From assembly GCA_963720785.1 (NCBI GenBank), contig CAVRGQ010000004.1:930001-994000 (forward strand): 64,000 bases of DNA, read 5' to 3'. Position numbers and translations under genes: made by a program. The notes below the pieces were generated by a model. The model made no database searches, was not told the origin of the DNA, and worked only from the letters and a program-made list of their open reading frames with translations. Of this stretch, positions 45,786 through 54,640 are shown piece after piece (positions within the stretch are counted from its first letter, which is position 1; every line of letters starts with the position of its first letter). The DNA is from CAVRGQ01 sp963720785. GTDB taxonomy: Bacteria; Actinomycetota; Acidimicrobiia; IMCC26256; DASPTH01.

Positions 45786-46972
45786 TGGCCGACGTCGAGC
45801 TGAGCGACGACCCCGAACAGTTCCGGGCCGACGTCGCGGCGTGGCTCGCCGAGCACGTGGTGGGCGAGTACGCGGAGCTGAAGGGGCGCGGCGGCCCGGG
45901 CGACGAGGACATCGGCTTCGACGTGCGCGTCGGGTGGGAGCAGGAGCTCGGCAAGGCGGGCTGGATCGGGCTCGGGTGGCCCGAGGAGTTCGGCGGCCGC
46001 GGCGCGTCGCTCGACCAGCAGATCATCTTCGCCGAGGAGTACGCGCGGGCGCAGGCGCCGGCGCGCGTCAACCACATGGGGGAGAACCTGCTCGCGCCCA
46101 CGCTCATCGCGTACGGCACGCCCGAGCAGCAGGAGCGCTTCCTGCCCGGCATCCTCCGCGGTGACGAGCGTTGGTGCCAGGGCTACAGCGAGCCCAACGC
46201 CGGGTCCGACCTCGCCAACGTCGCCACGCGCGCCGTGCTCGAGCATGACCCGGCCGGCGACGAGTGGGTGATCAACGGCCAGAAGGTGTGGACGTCGCTC
46301 GCCCACGTGTCGCACTGGTGCTTCGTGGTGGCGCGCACCGATCCCGACTCGACGCGACACAAGGGACTCTCGTTCCTGCTCGTGCCGATGGATCAGCCCG
46401 GCGTCGAGGTCCGCCCGATCGTGCAGATCACCGGCGGCGGCGAGTTCAACGAGGTGTTCTTCGACGACGCCCGCACCGAAGTCGGCCTCGTCGTCGGCGA
46501 GGTCGACAGCGGCTGGGGTGTGGCCATGGGCCTGCTCGGCTTCGAGCGCGGTGTGTCCACCCTCGCCCAGCAGGTGGGCTTCGAGCGCGAGCTCGAGCAC
46601 CTCATCGAGTTGGCGCAGGCGCGCGGTCGGGCGAGCGACCCGATGCTGCGCCAGCGCCTCGTGGACGCGTACATCGGCCTGCACCTGATGAAGTGGAACG
46701 CGATGCGCTCGATGGCCGCGCGCGGCGTGCCCGGGCCGGAGGCGTCGATCTCCAAGCTGCTCTGGGGCACGTGGCACCGCGACCTCGGCGAGCTGTTCAT
46801 CGACGTGCTCGGGCCGGAGGGGCTGATCGCGGAGGAGCTGCCCTACGAGCTCACACTCGAGCAGAAGCTCTTCCTGTTCACCCGGTCCGACACGATCTAC
46901 GGCGGGTCGAACGAGATCCAGCGCAACGTGCTCGGCGAGCGCGTGCTCGGCCTGCCGAAGGAGCCGTCGTGA
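45785..46972 (+). CDS. Acyl-CoA dehydrogenase
   Basis: A 395-residue ACAD: WCQGYSEPNAGSDLANVATR, VINGQKVWTSLAHVSHWCF, GGEFNEVFFDDARTEVGLV and the end IYGGSNEIQRNVLGERVLG. It resembles the large-subunit type ACADs at 10228 and 17963, but no small partner follows; instead comes a serine hydrolase overlapping by 4 bp. It may act as a homomer or pair with a small subunit encoded elsewhere. Confidence 0.93.
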   Translation: MADVELSDDPEQFRADVAAWLAEHVVGEYAELKGRGGPGDEDIGFDVRVGWEQELGKAGWIGLGWPEEFGGRGASLDQQIIFAEEYARAQAPARVNHMGENLLAPTLIAYGTPEQQERFLPGILRGDERWCQGYSEPNAGSDLANVATRAVLEHDPAGDEWVINGQKVWTSLAHVSHWCFVVARTDPDSTRHKGLSFLLVPMDQPGVEVRPIVQITGGGEFNEVFFDDARTEVGLVVGEVDSGWGVAMGLLGFERGVSTLAQQVGFERELEHLIELAQARGRASDPMLRQRLVDAYIGLHLMKWNAMRSMAARGVPGPEASISKLLWGTWHRDLGELFIDVLGPEGLIAEELPYELTLEQKLFLFTRSDTIYGGSNEIQRNVLGERVLGLPKEPS

Positions 46973-48162
46973 GTGAAGGCGTGACCGAGCTGGGTGGCAG
47001 TGTTGCGCCCGGCTTCGAGGGAGTCCGCGACGCGTTCGCGCGGAACTTCGCGGAGCACGGCGAGGTGGGCGCGACGTTCGCGGCCTACGTCGACGGCCGG
47101 CAGGTCGTCGACCTGTGGGGCGGCACGACGACGGACGGCGGAACCGATCCATACACCGGTGACACCTTGCAGGTGGTGTTCTCGTCCACCAAGGGCGCCG
47201 CGGCGGCGTGCGCCAACCTCCTCGCGCAGCGGGGCGAGCTCGACGTGCAGGCGCCCGTGGTGGAGTACTGGCCGGAGTTCGGCCAGGCGGGCAAGGAGCG
47301 CGTGCCGGTCGAGTGGTTGCTCACCCACCAGGTCGGGGTCCCGGTGATCGACGTGTCGCTCACCGCCGAGCAGATCTACGCGCGGGAGCCGCTCATCGAG
47401 GCGCTGGCCGCGCAGGCGCCGATCTGGGAGCCGGGCACCGCACACGGCTACCACGCGATCACCTACGGCCACCTGGTGAGCGAGGTCGTGCGGCGGATCG
47501 ACGGCCGCACGGTCGGTGAGTTCTTCGCCGACGAGTTCGCCGCGCCGCTCGGCATCGACTGGTGGATCGGCCTGCCCGAGGAGCAGGAGTCGCGCGTCGC
47601 GCCGATGATCCCGATGAACCCGGGCGGGCCGACGCTCGCCGACATGCTCGGCCCCGACGAGCTCGTGGTCCGCGCGCTCACCCTCCAGGGTGCGCTCGCC
47701 GATCTCGCCACCTTCGCCAACTCGCGTGCGTACCGCGCCGCGGAGATCCCGGCCGCGAACGGTGTCGGCAATGCCCGCGCGCTGGCGCGGTTCTACGCCG
47801 CGTTGATCGGGCCCTTGGAGGCTGGCGTGGAGCGCGGACCGTCGCAGGCGATGCTCAGCGCCGAGACGGTCGACGAGGCCCGCCGCTGCCGCACGTCGGG
47901 CACCGACCGCGTGCTGTCGTTCGCGGGGATGGAGTCGGCGTCCACGTTCGGGCTCGGGTTCATGACGCCGGGAACGTTCTCGCCCATGGGCGGGGGCCGC
48001 ACGTTCGGGCACTACGGCGCGGGCGGCTCGCTCGGCTTCGCCGACCCCGAGACCGGCATCGCGATCGGCTACGTGATGAACAAGATGAACGCGGGCCTCA
48101 ACGACGACCCCCGCTCCAACGGCCTCATCGCCGCCACGTACGCGGCGGCTACTTCCGCTTGA
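46969..48162 (+). CDS. Beta-lactamase class C / EstB-like serine hydrolase
   Basis: A 397-residue protein from GTG 46969. The serine-hydrolase triad motifs are S72-x-x-K75 (VVFSSTKGAAA), a Tyr in GYHAITYGHLVSEV and the HxG-like HYGAGGSLGFADPE. No signal peptide is seen, so it acts in the cytosol as an esterase or amidase rather than an antibiotic-resistance enzyme. Coupled to the ACAD gene (GTGA overlap). Its 3' end overlaps the converging crotonase by 14 bp. Confidence 0.9.
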   Translation: MSEGVTELGGSVAPGFEGVRDAFARNFAEHGEVGATFAAYVDGRQVVDLWGGTTTDGGTDPYTGDTLQVVFSSTKGAAAACANLLAQRGELDVQAPVVEYWPEFGQAGKERVPVEWLLTHQVGVPVIDVSLTAEQIYAREPLIEALAAQAPIWEPGTAHGYHAITYGHLVSEVVRRIDGRTVGEFFADEFAAPLGIDWWIGLPEEQESRVAPMIPMNPGGPTLADMLGPDELVVRALTLQGALADLATFANSRAYRAAEIPAANGVGNARALARFYAALIGPLEAGVERGPSQAMLSAETVDEARRCRTSGTDRVLSFAGMESASTFGLGFMTPGTFSPMGGGRTFGHYGAGGSLGFADPETGIAIGYVMNKMNAGLNDDPRSNGLIAATYAAATSA

Positions 48163-48949
48163 AGTTCGGCTTCCGCTTCTCGGTGAAGGCGCGGGGGCCC
48201 TCCTTGGCGTCCTCGGTCCGGAAGATGGCCTGGCCGTACTCCCACTCGTAGTCGAGCGCCTCGGCCTCGGTCATGCCGTCGGTCTCGTGGAGGGTGCGCA
48301 GGATCGCCTCGACCGCGAGCGGGCCGTTGTCGGCGATCACCGCGGCGATCTCCTTCGCCTTGGCGAGCGCGGAGCCGTCGGGCACCACGTGGCCGATCAG
48401 GCCCATCTGCAGGGCGTCGGCCGCGGTGACGTGCTTGCCGGTGAGCAGGATCTCCGCCGCCACGGTGTAGGGGATCTGGCGGCGCAGGCGCACCGCGGAT
48501 CCGGCCATCGGGTAGAGCGACCAGCGCGCCTCGCTCACCCCGAAGCGGGCCGACTCGCCCGCCACGCGGATGTCGGTGCCCTGCAGGATCTCGGTGCCGC
48601 CCACGATCGCCGCACCCTCCACCGCCGCGATCAGCGGCTTGGTCGGCCGGTAGAGGCGCAGCAGCCCCTTGAACGGGAGGTCGGGGTCGGCGGCGATGCG
48701 GCCCGCGACGTCGATCTCGGTGTCGGAGTCGTCGGTGTCGCCCGCGCTGGCGCGCAGGTCGGCGCCCGCACAGAAGTTGCCGCCGGCGCCGGTGAGGATG
48801 ATGGAGCGCACGTCGTCGTCGTTGCCGGCGGCGACCATCGCGTCGTACATGCGCACGAGCATCGGGCCCGACAACGCGTTGAAGCGGTGCGGGCGGTTCA
48901 TGGTGATGACGACGGTGGAGCCGTCCCTCTCGACGAGTGCGTCGGGCAT
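48149..48949 (-). CDS. Enoyl-CoA hydratase / isomerase (crotonase family)
   Basis: A 266-residue crotonase: VVITMNRPHRFNALSGPML, oxyanion segments GNFCAGADLRASAG and EGAAIVGGTEILQGTDIRVA, and a C-terminal Lys/Arg-rich tail FTEKRKPNFKRK typical of one actinobacterial crotonase branch. ATG 48949 follows GGAAGGAA. It is divergent from the SDR gene across a 64-bp spacer with overlapping -10 elements. Confidence 0.92.
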   Translation of the reverse strand: MPDALVERDGSTVVITMNRPHRFNALSGPMLVRMYDAMVAAGNDDDVRSIILTGAGGNFCAGADLRASAGDTDDSDTEIDVAGRIAADPDLPFKGLLRLYRPTKPLIAAVEGAAIVGGTEILQGTDIRVAGESARFGVSEARWSLYPMAGSAVRLRRQIPYTVAAEILLTGKHVTAADALQMGLIGHVVPDGSALAKAKEIAAVIADNGPLAVEAILRTLHETDGMTEAEALDYEWEYGQAIFRTEDAKEGPRAFTEKRKPNFKRK

Positions 48950-48997
48950 CTCGGTTCCTTCCCCCGGACTTCCCTCGATTGGGCTGTGTGCGGCCCG

Positions 48998-49007
48998 AGG
49001 TTACGAT
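48998..49007. promoter_or_regulatory. Overlapping divergent -10 elements (crotonase / SDR)
   Basis: On minus TAACCT (49003-48998) and on plus TACGAT (49002-49007) share the central TA. The plus element is six bases before ATG 49014 (leaderless). The minus element gives a leader of roughly 40 nt containing the crotonase ribosome binding site. Confidence 0.45.
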
Positions 49008-49013
49008 CCGCGG

Positions 49014-49778
49014 ATGACCGCTGCAGATGGAGTGCTCTCGGGAAAGGTCGCGATCGTCACCGGTGCCGGTCGCGGGGTGGGGCGGGGCATCGCGCTCGCG
49101 CTGGCGAAGGCCGGCGCGGCGGTCGCGGTGCTCGAGCTCGATCCCGACACCGGGGCGCGCACCGCGGCCGAGATCACCGCGGCCGGCGGGCAGGCCTTCG
49201 CGCAGCAGTGCGACGTGAAGGACGCCGACGACTGCGCCGCGAGCGTCGCCGCGACGGTGGAGGCCTTCGGCGGCCTCGACGTGCTGGTGAACAACGCCCA
49301 GCAGGTGCGGCCCTTCGTGCGCTTCGAGGACACCACCGACGCCGACATGGCCGCATGCTGGGAGTCGGGACCGCTCGCGACCTTCCGGCTCATGCAACTC
49401 GCGCTGCCGCACCTCCAGGCGCGGGGTGGCGGCACCGTCGTCAACTTCGGTTCGGGCGCCGGCACCGAGGGCATGCCCGGCTTCGCGCCGTACGCCGCGG
49501 CGAAGGAGGCGACGCGCGGCCTCACCAAGGTCGCGGCGCGCGAGTGGGGGCGCCACAACGTGCGGGTGAACGTGCTGTGCCCGTACGCGGCGTCGGAGCA
49601 CTGGGACTCACTCTCCGAGGAGGAGCAGGCCGGGCGCCTGCGCGGGGTACCGCTGCGGCGGATGGGCGACCCCGAGGCCGACGTGGGCGGGGTGGTGGTG
49701 TTCCTCGCGAGCGACGCGGGGAGCTACGTCACCGGCCAGACGATCATGGTCGACGGCGGCACCGCCGGCTTCCGCTGA
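49014..49778 (+). CDS. SDR family oxidoreductase
   Basis: A 254-residue classical SDR: AIVTGAGRGVGRGIALALAK for the cofactor, NNAQQ at the NNAG site, GSGAG carrying the active-site Ser, and YAAAKEA as Tyr-x3-Lys. The end TGQTIMVDGGTAGFR is standard. It is an NAD(P)-dependent alcohol/ketone or hydroxyacyl dehydrogenase. Intact, unlike the other two SDR genes in the window. It converges with the DUF1214-like gene, four bases apart. Confidence 0.93.
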   Translation: MTAADGVLSGKVAIVTGAGRGVGRGIALALAKAGAAVAVLELDPDTGARTAAEITAAGGQAFAQQCDVKDADDCAASVAATVEAFGGLDVLVNNAQQVRPFVRFEDTTDADMAACWESGPLATFRLMQLALPHLQARGGGTVVNFGSGAGTEGMPGFAPYAAAKEATRGLTKVAAREWGRHNVRVNVLCPYAASEHWDSLSEEEQAGRLRGVPLRRMGDPEADVGGVVVFLASDAGSYVTGQTIMVDGGTAGFR

Positions 49779-49782
49779 AGGG

Positions 49783-50954
49783 TCAGCTGCGGAAGCGCCA
49801 GGCGAGGTGCTGCTTCCTCGCGCGGATCTGCGCGGCGCGCGCCTGCTCGTCGAACACAGGGGTGTCGGCGGGGAGCACCTCGGGGATCTCGTCGAACTTC
49901 ACGACGCGCGTGACGGGTTGCGGCACGACGTCGTCGTGGGGCCAGAACCACCGCAGGGTGGTGAGCGCCTCGGGCCGGCCCTCGGTGTCGAGCCAGTTCT
50001 GGATGCCCGGATCCTCGTGCGCGACGACGAGGCGGATCTGGTGGTCGTGCGCGACGTGGGTCTGCGAGTGGTTGAGGGTGGTGACCCGCGAGCCGTATTC
50101 GAAGGCGCGCCACCACGCATTCGAGTACTGGTGCCAGCTCCAGTAGCGGCTGTTCGGCACGTCGGCCTCGATGACCAGCGCCTCGTCGGGCGCGAGCGAC
50201 CAGAAGCAGAACGAGTAGCGCGCGCGTTGGCGAGGCCCTTGCCCACCTCGTGCCGCCCGCCGAACTCGTTGTCGACCTGCTTCGCCCACGCGTCGAGCAT
50301 GTACTGGTTCCAGTACTCGAGTGAGCGCCACACGTGGGCGGTCGCCTCGTCGAGATCGCGCGCGGTCCGCTCGGTGGCGACCGGCGCGGGGTGGACCTCG
50401 GGGTCGAGGCACTCGATGGTGAACGTGGCCGGCTCCGCGGGCAGCCAGTCGAAGTAGTACTCGCGGATCGAGCAGCTCAGCGCGCCCTCGGGCAACGGGA
50501 CGCGGTTCGGTTCGTCGCCTTCGCCGCCCAGGAGGATCTCGAAGTCGTCACCCGGCTTGATGCCGATGTCGTGCGCGGTGAGCTGCGCGATGGTGCCGTG
50601 CACCTCCATGTGCATGAAGTCGCGGCGGATGGCGAGGATGAAGTCGTCGCACGAGTGCATGCGCCCGCGGATGCGGTAGGTGAGCGACGGGTCGATGCGC
50701 GCGTGACGGTACACGTTGTCGCCGTTGGGTCCGCCCCACTGGAGCAACAGGTCGTTCTGGCGCTGGAACATCGGGTTGCGGGGATCGTCGTGACCGACCG
50801 ACCACCACAACCAGCAGGCGGTCTGCAGTGCGAGGTGGCGGAACCCGTCGGCCTGGTCGAACTCACCCTGGGGGAAGTCGGCCTCGGTGATGCGCGCGCC
50901 GGCGTCGGCGAGCGACCGGGTGAATTCCTGCCAGCGGGCCAGGTCGCTGCTCAC
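49783..50954 (-). CDS. DUF1214-like protein, frameshifted
   Basis: GTG 50954 (4-bp overlap with the upstream sulfotransferase stop) opens a frame giving VSSDLARWQEFTRSL, LLQWGGPNGDNVYRHARID and EYYFDWLPAEPATFTIE. Near 50219-50226, inside a GC dinucleotide run, the frame changes, and the protein continues RYSFCFWSLAPDEALVIEAD, NSRYWSWHQYSNAWW to 49783. The second half looks like DUF1214. Corrected length is about 390 residues. The role is unknown. Operon context with sulfotransferase and phosphotransferase-like genes suggests modification of a hydroxylated compound. Confidence 0.78.
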
Positions 50955-52270
50955 TTCACTGCCTCCTCGGGCACGGCGAAGCGCGCCTGGTATCTCGCGA
51001 ACTTGGCGCGCTCCGCGTCGCGGTCGAGGCGGAGGTCGGCGAACGAGTACTCGTGGACGCCGTGCTTGTCCTTCGGCCGCGACGCGAGATAGTCGCGCAT
51101 GCCCTGCTCCGTCGTGGGCGGGAGGTCCCAGCCGAGCGCGTCGTAGAGGCCGGCGATCTGGCCCACCTGGTCGCGCACGAACGCCGCGTAGTGGACGTGG
51201 TGCGTGCGGTCCGCAGGGAGGCCGCCCTGATCGGGGGAGGCGTCCACCCGGTCGACGAGACCGTCGAGGTCGGAGAGGTACAGCGCCTCGTGGTAGGCGC
51301 CGATGTCGGCGAAGTCGACGTGGTCGCTGTGTGCCCACCGCAGCGTGGCCACGAGGCTGGTGACGGACGCGAGCACGGTGAGCGGGTCGCGATGCGTGAT
51401 CGCGAGCGAGGCGTCGGGGTACACGCCGAGCAGCTCGGGCAGCCAGTGCAGGTGGATCGGCGACTTCAGCACCCACCGGATCGGCTCCTGCTCCGGGGTG
51501 GCCCGCCAGCCGCGCTGCAGCACCTGCAACACGAGCTTGTGCATCTCGTAGGCGGGGGTGACGTCGCAGTGCTGCAGATACTCGACGTAGGACGGCACCC
51601 GGTAGCGCGCGGTGAACTCCTCCGAGCGGAAGGAGAACGACATCGACGACACGCACTCCTTGTGCATGCGGCCGCGGTACACGTGGATGGCGTCGAGCTC
51701 GCCGGCGACCTGGCCGGGCAGCCGCAGCTCGCGATCGGCGAGCGGGATCCGCGCGTCGGCGGCGAACACCTCCGGGTCGGGGCTCGGCGGCGGCACCGGC
51801 CGCAGCAGCTCCCACCCTTCGGGCACGCGGCTCGCCGGGTCCTGGGCGAGCATCGCGTGCAGGATCGTGGTGCCGGTGCGCGGTGCGCCGGTGACGAACA
51901 GGGGAGCGACGATCTCCTCGTCGCGCACGCCCGGGTCGTCGCGCAGGAGACGCGTGAGCTGCAGGCGGACCTCGAGGAAGCGGAGCAGGAAGCGACGCGT
52001 GATCCACCGGCCGATCACGGTGAGCTCGGCTTCGTCCTCGAGTGCGGGGAGCAGCACCGCGAGCGGCTCGAGGAAGTCGTCGCCGTCGGGGCGGCCGAGA
52101 CCGAAGTCGGCGACGCCGCCACCTCTGGGCGCGTCGAGGCCGAGGTTCGCGCGCGCTTCGGCGAGGAGGCCGTCACGGGTGAAGGGCAGCTCCGCGACCT
52201 CGCGGATCGGCAGGATCCCGCCGGCGTTGACCGCCCGCACCCACTCGGGGCGCGCCGGAGGCGTCCACAT
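50951..52270 (-). CDS. Sulfotransferase family protein
   Basis: A 439-residue protein with the PAPS 5'-phosphosulfate loop LFVTGAPRTGTTILHAMLAQ and a 3'-phosphate motif ITHRDPLTVLASVTSLV. It also has VLKSPIHLHWLPEL, where relatives place substrate and cofactor contacts. Cytosolic. It may sulfate an alcohol or steroid-like hydroxyl, though some relatives in actinobacteria have unproven activity. ATG 52270 overlaps the stop of the phosphotransferase gene by one base; its own stop overlaps the DUF1214-like start. Confidence 0.9.
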   Translation of the reverse strand: MWTPPARPEWVRAVNAGGILPIREVAELPFTRDGLLAEARANLGLDAPRGGGVADFGLGRPDGDDFLEPLAVLLPALEDEAELTVIGRWITRRFLLRFLEVRLQLTRLLRDDPGVRDEEIVAPLFVTGAPRTGTTILHAMLAQDPASRVPEGWELLRPVPPPSPDPEVFAADARIPLADRELRLPGQVAGELDAIHVYRGRMHKECVSSMSFSFRSEEFTARYRVPSYVEYLQHCDVTPAYEMHKLVLQVLQRGWRATPEQEPIRWVLKSPIHLHWLPELLGVYPDASLAITHRDPLTVLASVTSLVATLRWAHSDHVDFADIGAYHEALYLSDLDGLVDRVDASPDQGGLPADRTHHVHYAAFVRDQVGQIAGLYDALGWDLPPTTEQGMRDYLASRPKDKHGVHEYSFADLRLDRDAERAKFARYQARFAVPEEAVK

Positions 52271-53401
52271 CAGAAGCCGGCCTTCGCCAGCATCTCCTCG
52301 AGCGTGGGCTTGAACATGACGAGGTCGTCGAGATCGCTCACCGGCTCGCCCTGTCCGTACGCGATCATCCGCCCGCTGGTTCGCACCGACACCACGCCGA
52401 ACCGCAGCGCCGCGAACATCTCGTACCAGTCGAGGTGCTCGAGCGGCCGCCCGCCTTCCTCCTCGTAGATGCGCAGCGCGCGCTCGCGGGTCAGGAACTC
52501 CGGCATGCCGACCATGCCGAAGCGCTCGGTGATCTCCTGGAAGAAGGCGTGCATGAAGGTCATCCACGCGACGTCGACCTCGGCCGGTCCGATCGCCGCC
52601 ATCTCCCAGTCGAGCACCGCGGCAGGCGCGAAGTCGGCGAAGATCATGTTGCCGATGCGGCTGTCGCCCCAGTTGAGGACGCCCGGACTCTCGGGCGGGC
52701 GCGTCGCCTCCAGTGCGGCGAAGGTGCGCTCGAGGATCGGCACGGACTGCCCCTCGCGACCCCAGTCGTAATAGAAGCGCTGGTAGTTGAGGTGCTGGTC
52801 GAGCCACGACTCGCCGTGCTCCGGCCGAGCGAGGAACCCGAGGTCGTGGGTCTCGGGGGTGATCCGGTGCAGGTGGGCGAGCGCGCGCAGCGAGCTGCGC
52901 TCGAGCCGTTCCTGCTCCTCGGTGGTGGCGTCGCCGAGCCAGCCGCCGAACGGGTACGGCGGGATGTCGGCGGGCACCACGCCCTCGACGCGGTGCATCA
53001 CGAGGAACGGGGAGCCCAGCCACGACGCGTCGGGCTCGTACCAGGCGATCGCCGGTACCGGCACGTCGGTCGCGTCGGCGACGAGCTGCATGACGTCGCG
53101 CTCGCAGCGCGAGGTCGTAGTCGGGGAACACCGGGTACATGGCGTCGGCCTTTGGTGCGAGCCGCGCCACGTACGACAGCTCCTGACCGGCGGCTTCACC
53201 GGCGGGAGACTGCACGGTGAAGAGCAGCGTCTCGCTCGACATCCCGTTGCCCTCGGGGGCCCTGACCTCGGACACGGCCGCACCGGCGCCGACGGTGTGC
53301 GCGACCCATTTCCCGAGGTGCTCGATCATCACCTCCGGGTCGGTGCGCCACGGGGTGTCCATCCCCTCGTAACTTCCCTGGTCCCGCTCGTCCTCGCTCA
53401 C
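52270..53401 (-). CDS. APH-like phosphotransferase family protein, frameshifted
   Basis: GTG 53401 follows GAGGGGGGG. The first 95 residues (EVMIEHLGKWVAHTVGAGAA, LLFTVQSPAGE) read in one frame. A break at about 53104-53110 moves the rest (CERDVMQLVADATDVPVPA onwards) to another. The kinase-like loops are VLNWGDSRIGNMIF, with Trp where APH enzymes have His, and AAVLDWEMAAIGP for metal binding. Relatives include ACAD10/11-type kinases that phosphorylate 4-hydroxyacyl-CoAs, which would fit this lipid context. First gene of a three-gene operon. Confidence 0.87.
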
Positions 53402-53425
53402 GTTCCCCCCCTCGTAGCTGCGCGC

Positions 53426-54616
53426 CTAGTAGCTGCGCGGTAGTCCCATGACGTTCTGGGCGATGTAGTTGAGCGACATCTCCTGGCTGACCGGCGCGAT
53501 CTTCTGCAGCCGGGCCTCCCTCCAGTATCGCTCGACGTGGTACTCGCTCGCGTAGCCCATGCCGCCGAGGGTCTGCACGGCCCGGTCGGCGGCGAGGAAC
53601 GCGGCTTCGGCGGCAAGGTACTTCGCGGTGTTGGCCTCCTCGCCGCAGTCGAGACCGGCGTCGTACCGACGACCCGCGTGCAGCGCCATCATCCACGCGG
53701 CGCGCAGCTGCGTGTGCGCCTGGGCGAGCGGGTGGCTGATCGCCTGGTTGGCGCCGATCGGGCGGTCGAACACGATGCGTTCGCGCGCGTACTTGACGGC
53801 GCGGTCGAGGGCGACCTCGCCGATCCCGCACGCCTCCGACGCGAGCAGGATCCGCTCCGGGTTGAGTCCGTGCAGCAACAGCCGGAACCCCTCGTTCTCC
53901 TCGCCGATGAGCCGCCACGACTCGACGGGGAGGCCGTCGTACGCGACCTCGCACGACGCGACGGCGTTGCGGCCGACCTTGGGGATGGGGCGGATGTCGA
54001 CGTAGTCGCGGTCGAGGTCGGCGAGGAACAGGCTGAGGCCCTTGAGGCCGCTGTCCTTCGGGCCGGTGCGCGCAATGAGCAGCACGACCTCCGACTCGAG
54101 TGCCTTGGTGGTCCACACCTTGCGCCCGGTGATGCGCCAGCCGCCCTTGCCGTCGGGCTCGGCGCGGGTGGAGATGCGGCCGGTGTCGGTGCCGGCGTCG
54201 GGCTCGGTGACGCCGAACGCAACGTGCAGGTCGCCGGCCGCGGCGCGCGGGAGGAAGGTCTCGCGGAGCCTGTCGTTGCCGAACTTCACCACGGGGTTGA
54301 GCCCGAACAGCGTGAGGTGCACGGCCGAGCAGCCGTTCATGGCTGCGCCGCTCCGGGCGATCTCGTGGAGCATCACCGCGCCGTCGGTGATGCCGCGCCC
54401 GCCCCCGCCGAACTCCTCGGGGATGCACAGGCCGACCCAGCCGCCCTCGGCGAGCTTGCCGTAGAAGTCCCAGGGGAACTCGTGCTCCCGGTCGCAGCGG
54501 GCCCAGTAGTCGTCGTCGTAGGCGCTGCACAGATCGCGGATGCCCTCGGCGATCAGGCGCTGGTCGTCGTCGAGGAGCTCGAGGTCGCGGCGTTCGTCGG
54601 TGCGTTCTCCGGTCAT
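53426..54616 (-). CDS. Acyl-CoA dehydrogenase
   Basis: A 396-residue ACAD with CIPEEFGGGGRGITDGAVML, VAFGVTEPDAGTDTGRIST, ITGRKVWTTKALESEVVLL and a C-terminal QTLGGMGYASEYHVERYWRE. After this it has KIAPVSQEMSLNYIAQN instead of the YEGT loop, as in a separate actinobacterial FadE branch. Start ATG 54616 lies 24 bp from the divergent gene at 54641. TAGCGT lies eight bases upstream, consistent with leaderless translation. Confidence 0.92.
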   Translation of the reverse strand: MTGERTDERRDLELLDDDQRLIAEGIRDLCSAYDDDYWARCDREHEFPWDFYGKLAEGGWVGLCIPEEFGGGGRGITDGAVMLHEIARSGAAMNGCSAVHLTLFGLNPVVKFGNDRLRETFLPRAAAGDLHVAFGVTEPDAGTDTGRISTRAEPDGKGGWRITGRKVWTTKALESEVVLLIARTGPKDSGLKGLSLFLADLDRDYVDIRPIPKVGRNAVASCEVAYDGLPVESWRLIGEENEGFRLLLHGLNPERILLASEACGIGEVALDRAVKYARERIVFDRPIGANQAISHPLAQAHTQLRAAWMMALHAGRRYDAGLDCGEEANTAKYLAAEAAFLAADRAVQTLGGMGYASEYHVERYWREARLQKIAPVSQEMSLNYIAQNVMGLPRSY

Positions 54617-54640
54617 GGGGCGCAACGCTACGTTGCCCCG
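54617..54640. promoter_or_regulatory. 24-bp bidirectional leaderless promoter
   Basis: Minus TAGCGT (54630-54625) and plus TACGTT (54629-54634) share one TA. The plus element lies six bases before ATG 54641 and the minus element eight bases before ATG 54616. Neither gene has a ribosome binding site. Spacer length equals that at 32014-32037. Confidence 0.55.

Noticed and set aside
50951..53401. Apparent kinase-sulfotransferase fusion (816 residues)
   Set aside because: The kinase C-terminal part lies in another frame and ends exactly at the sulfotransferase start. Two genes, one frameshift.
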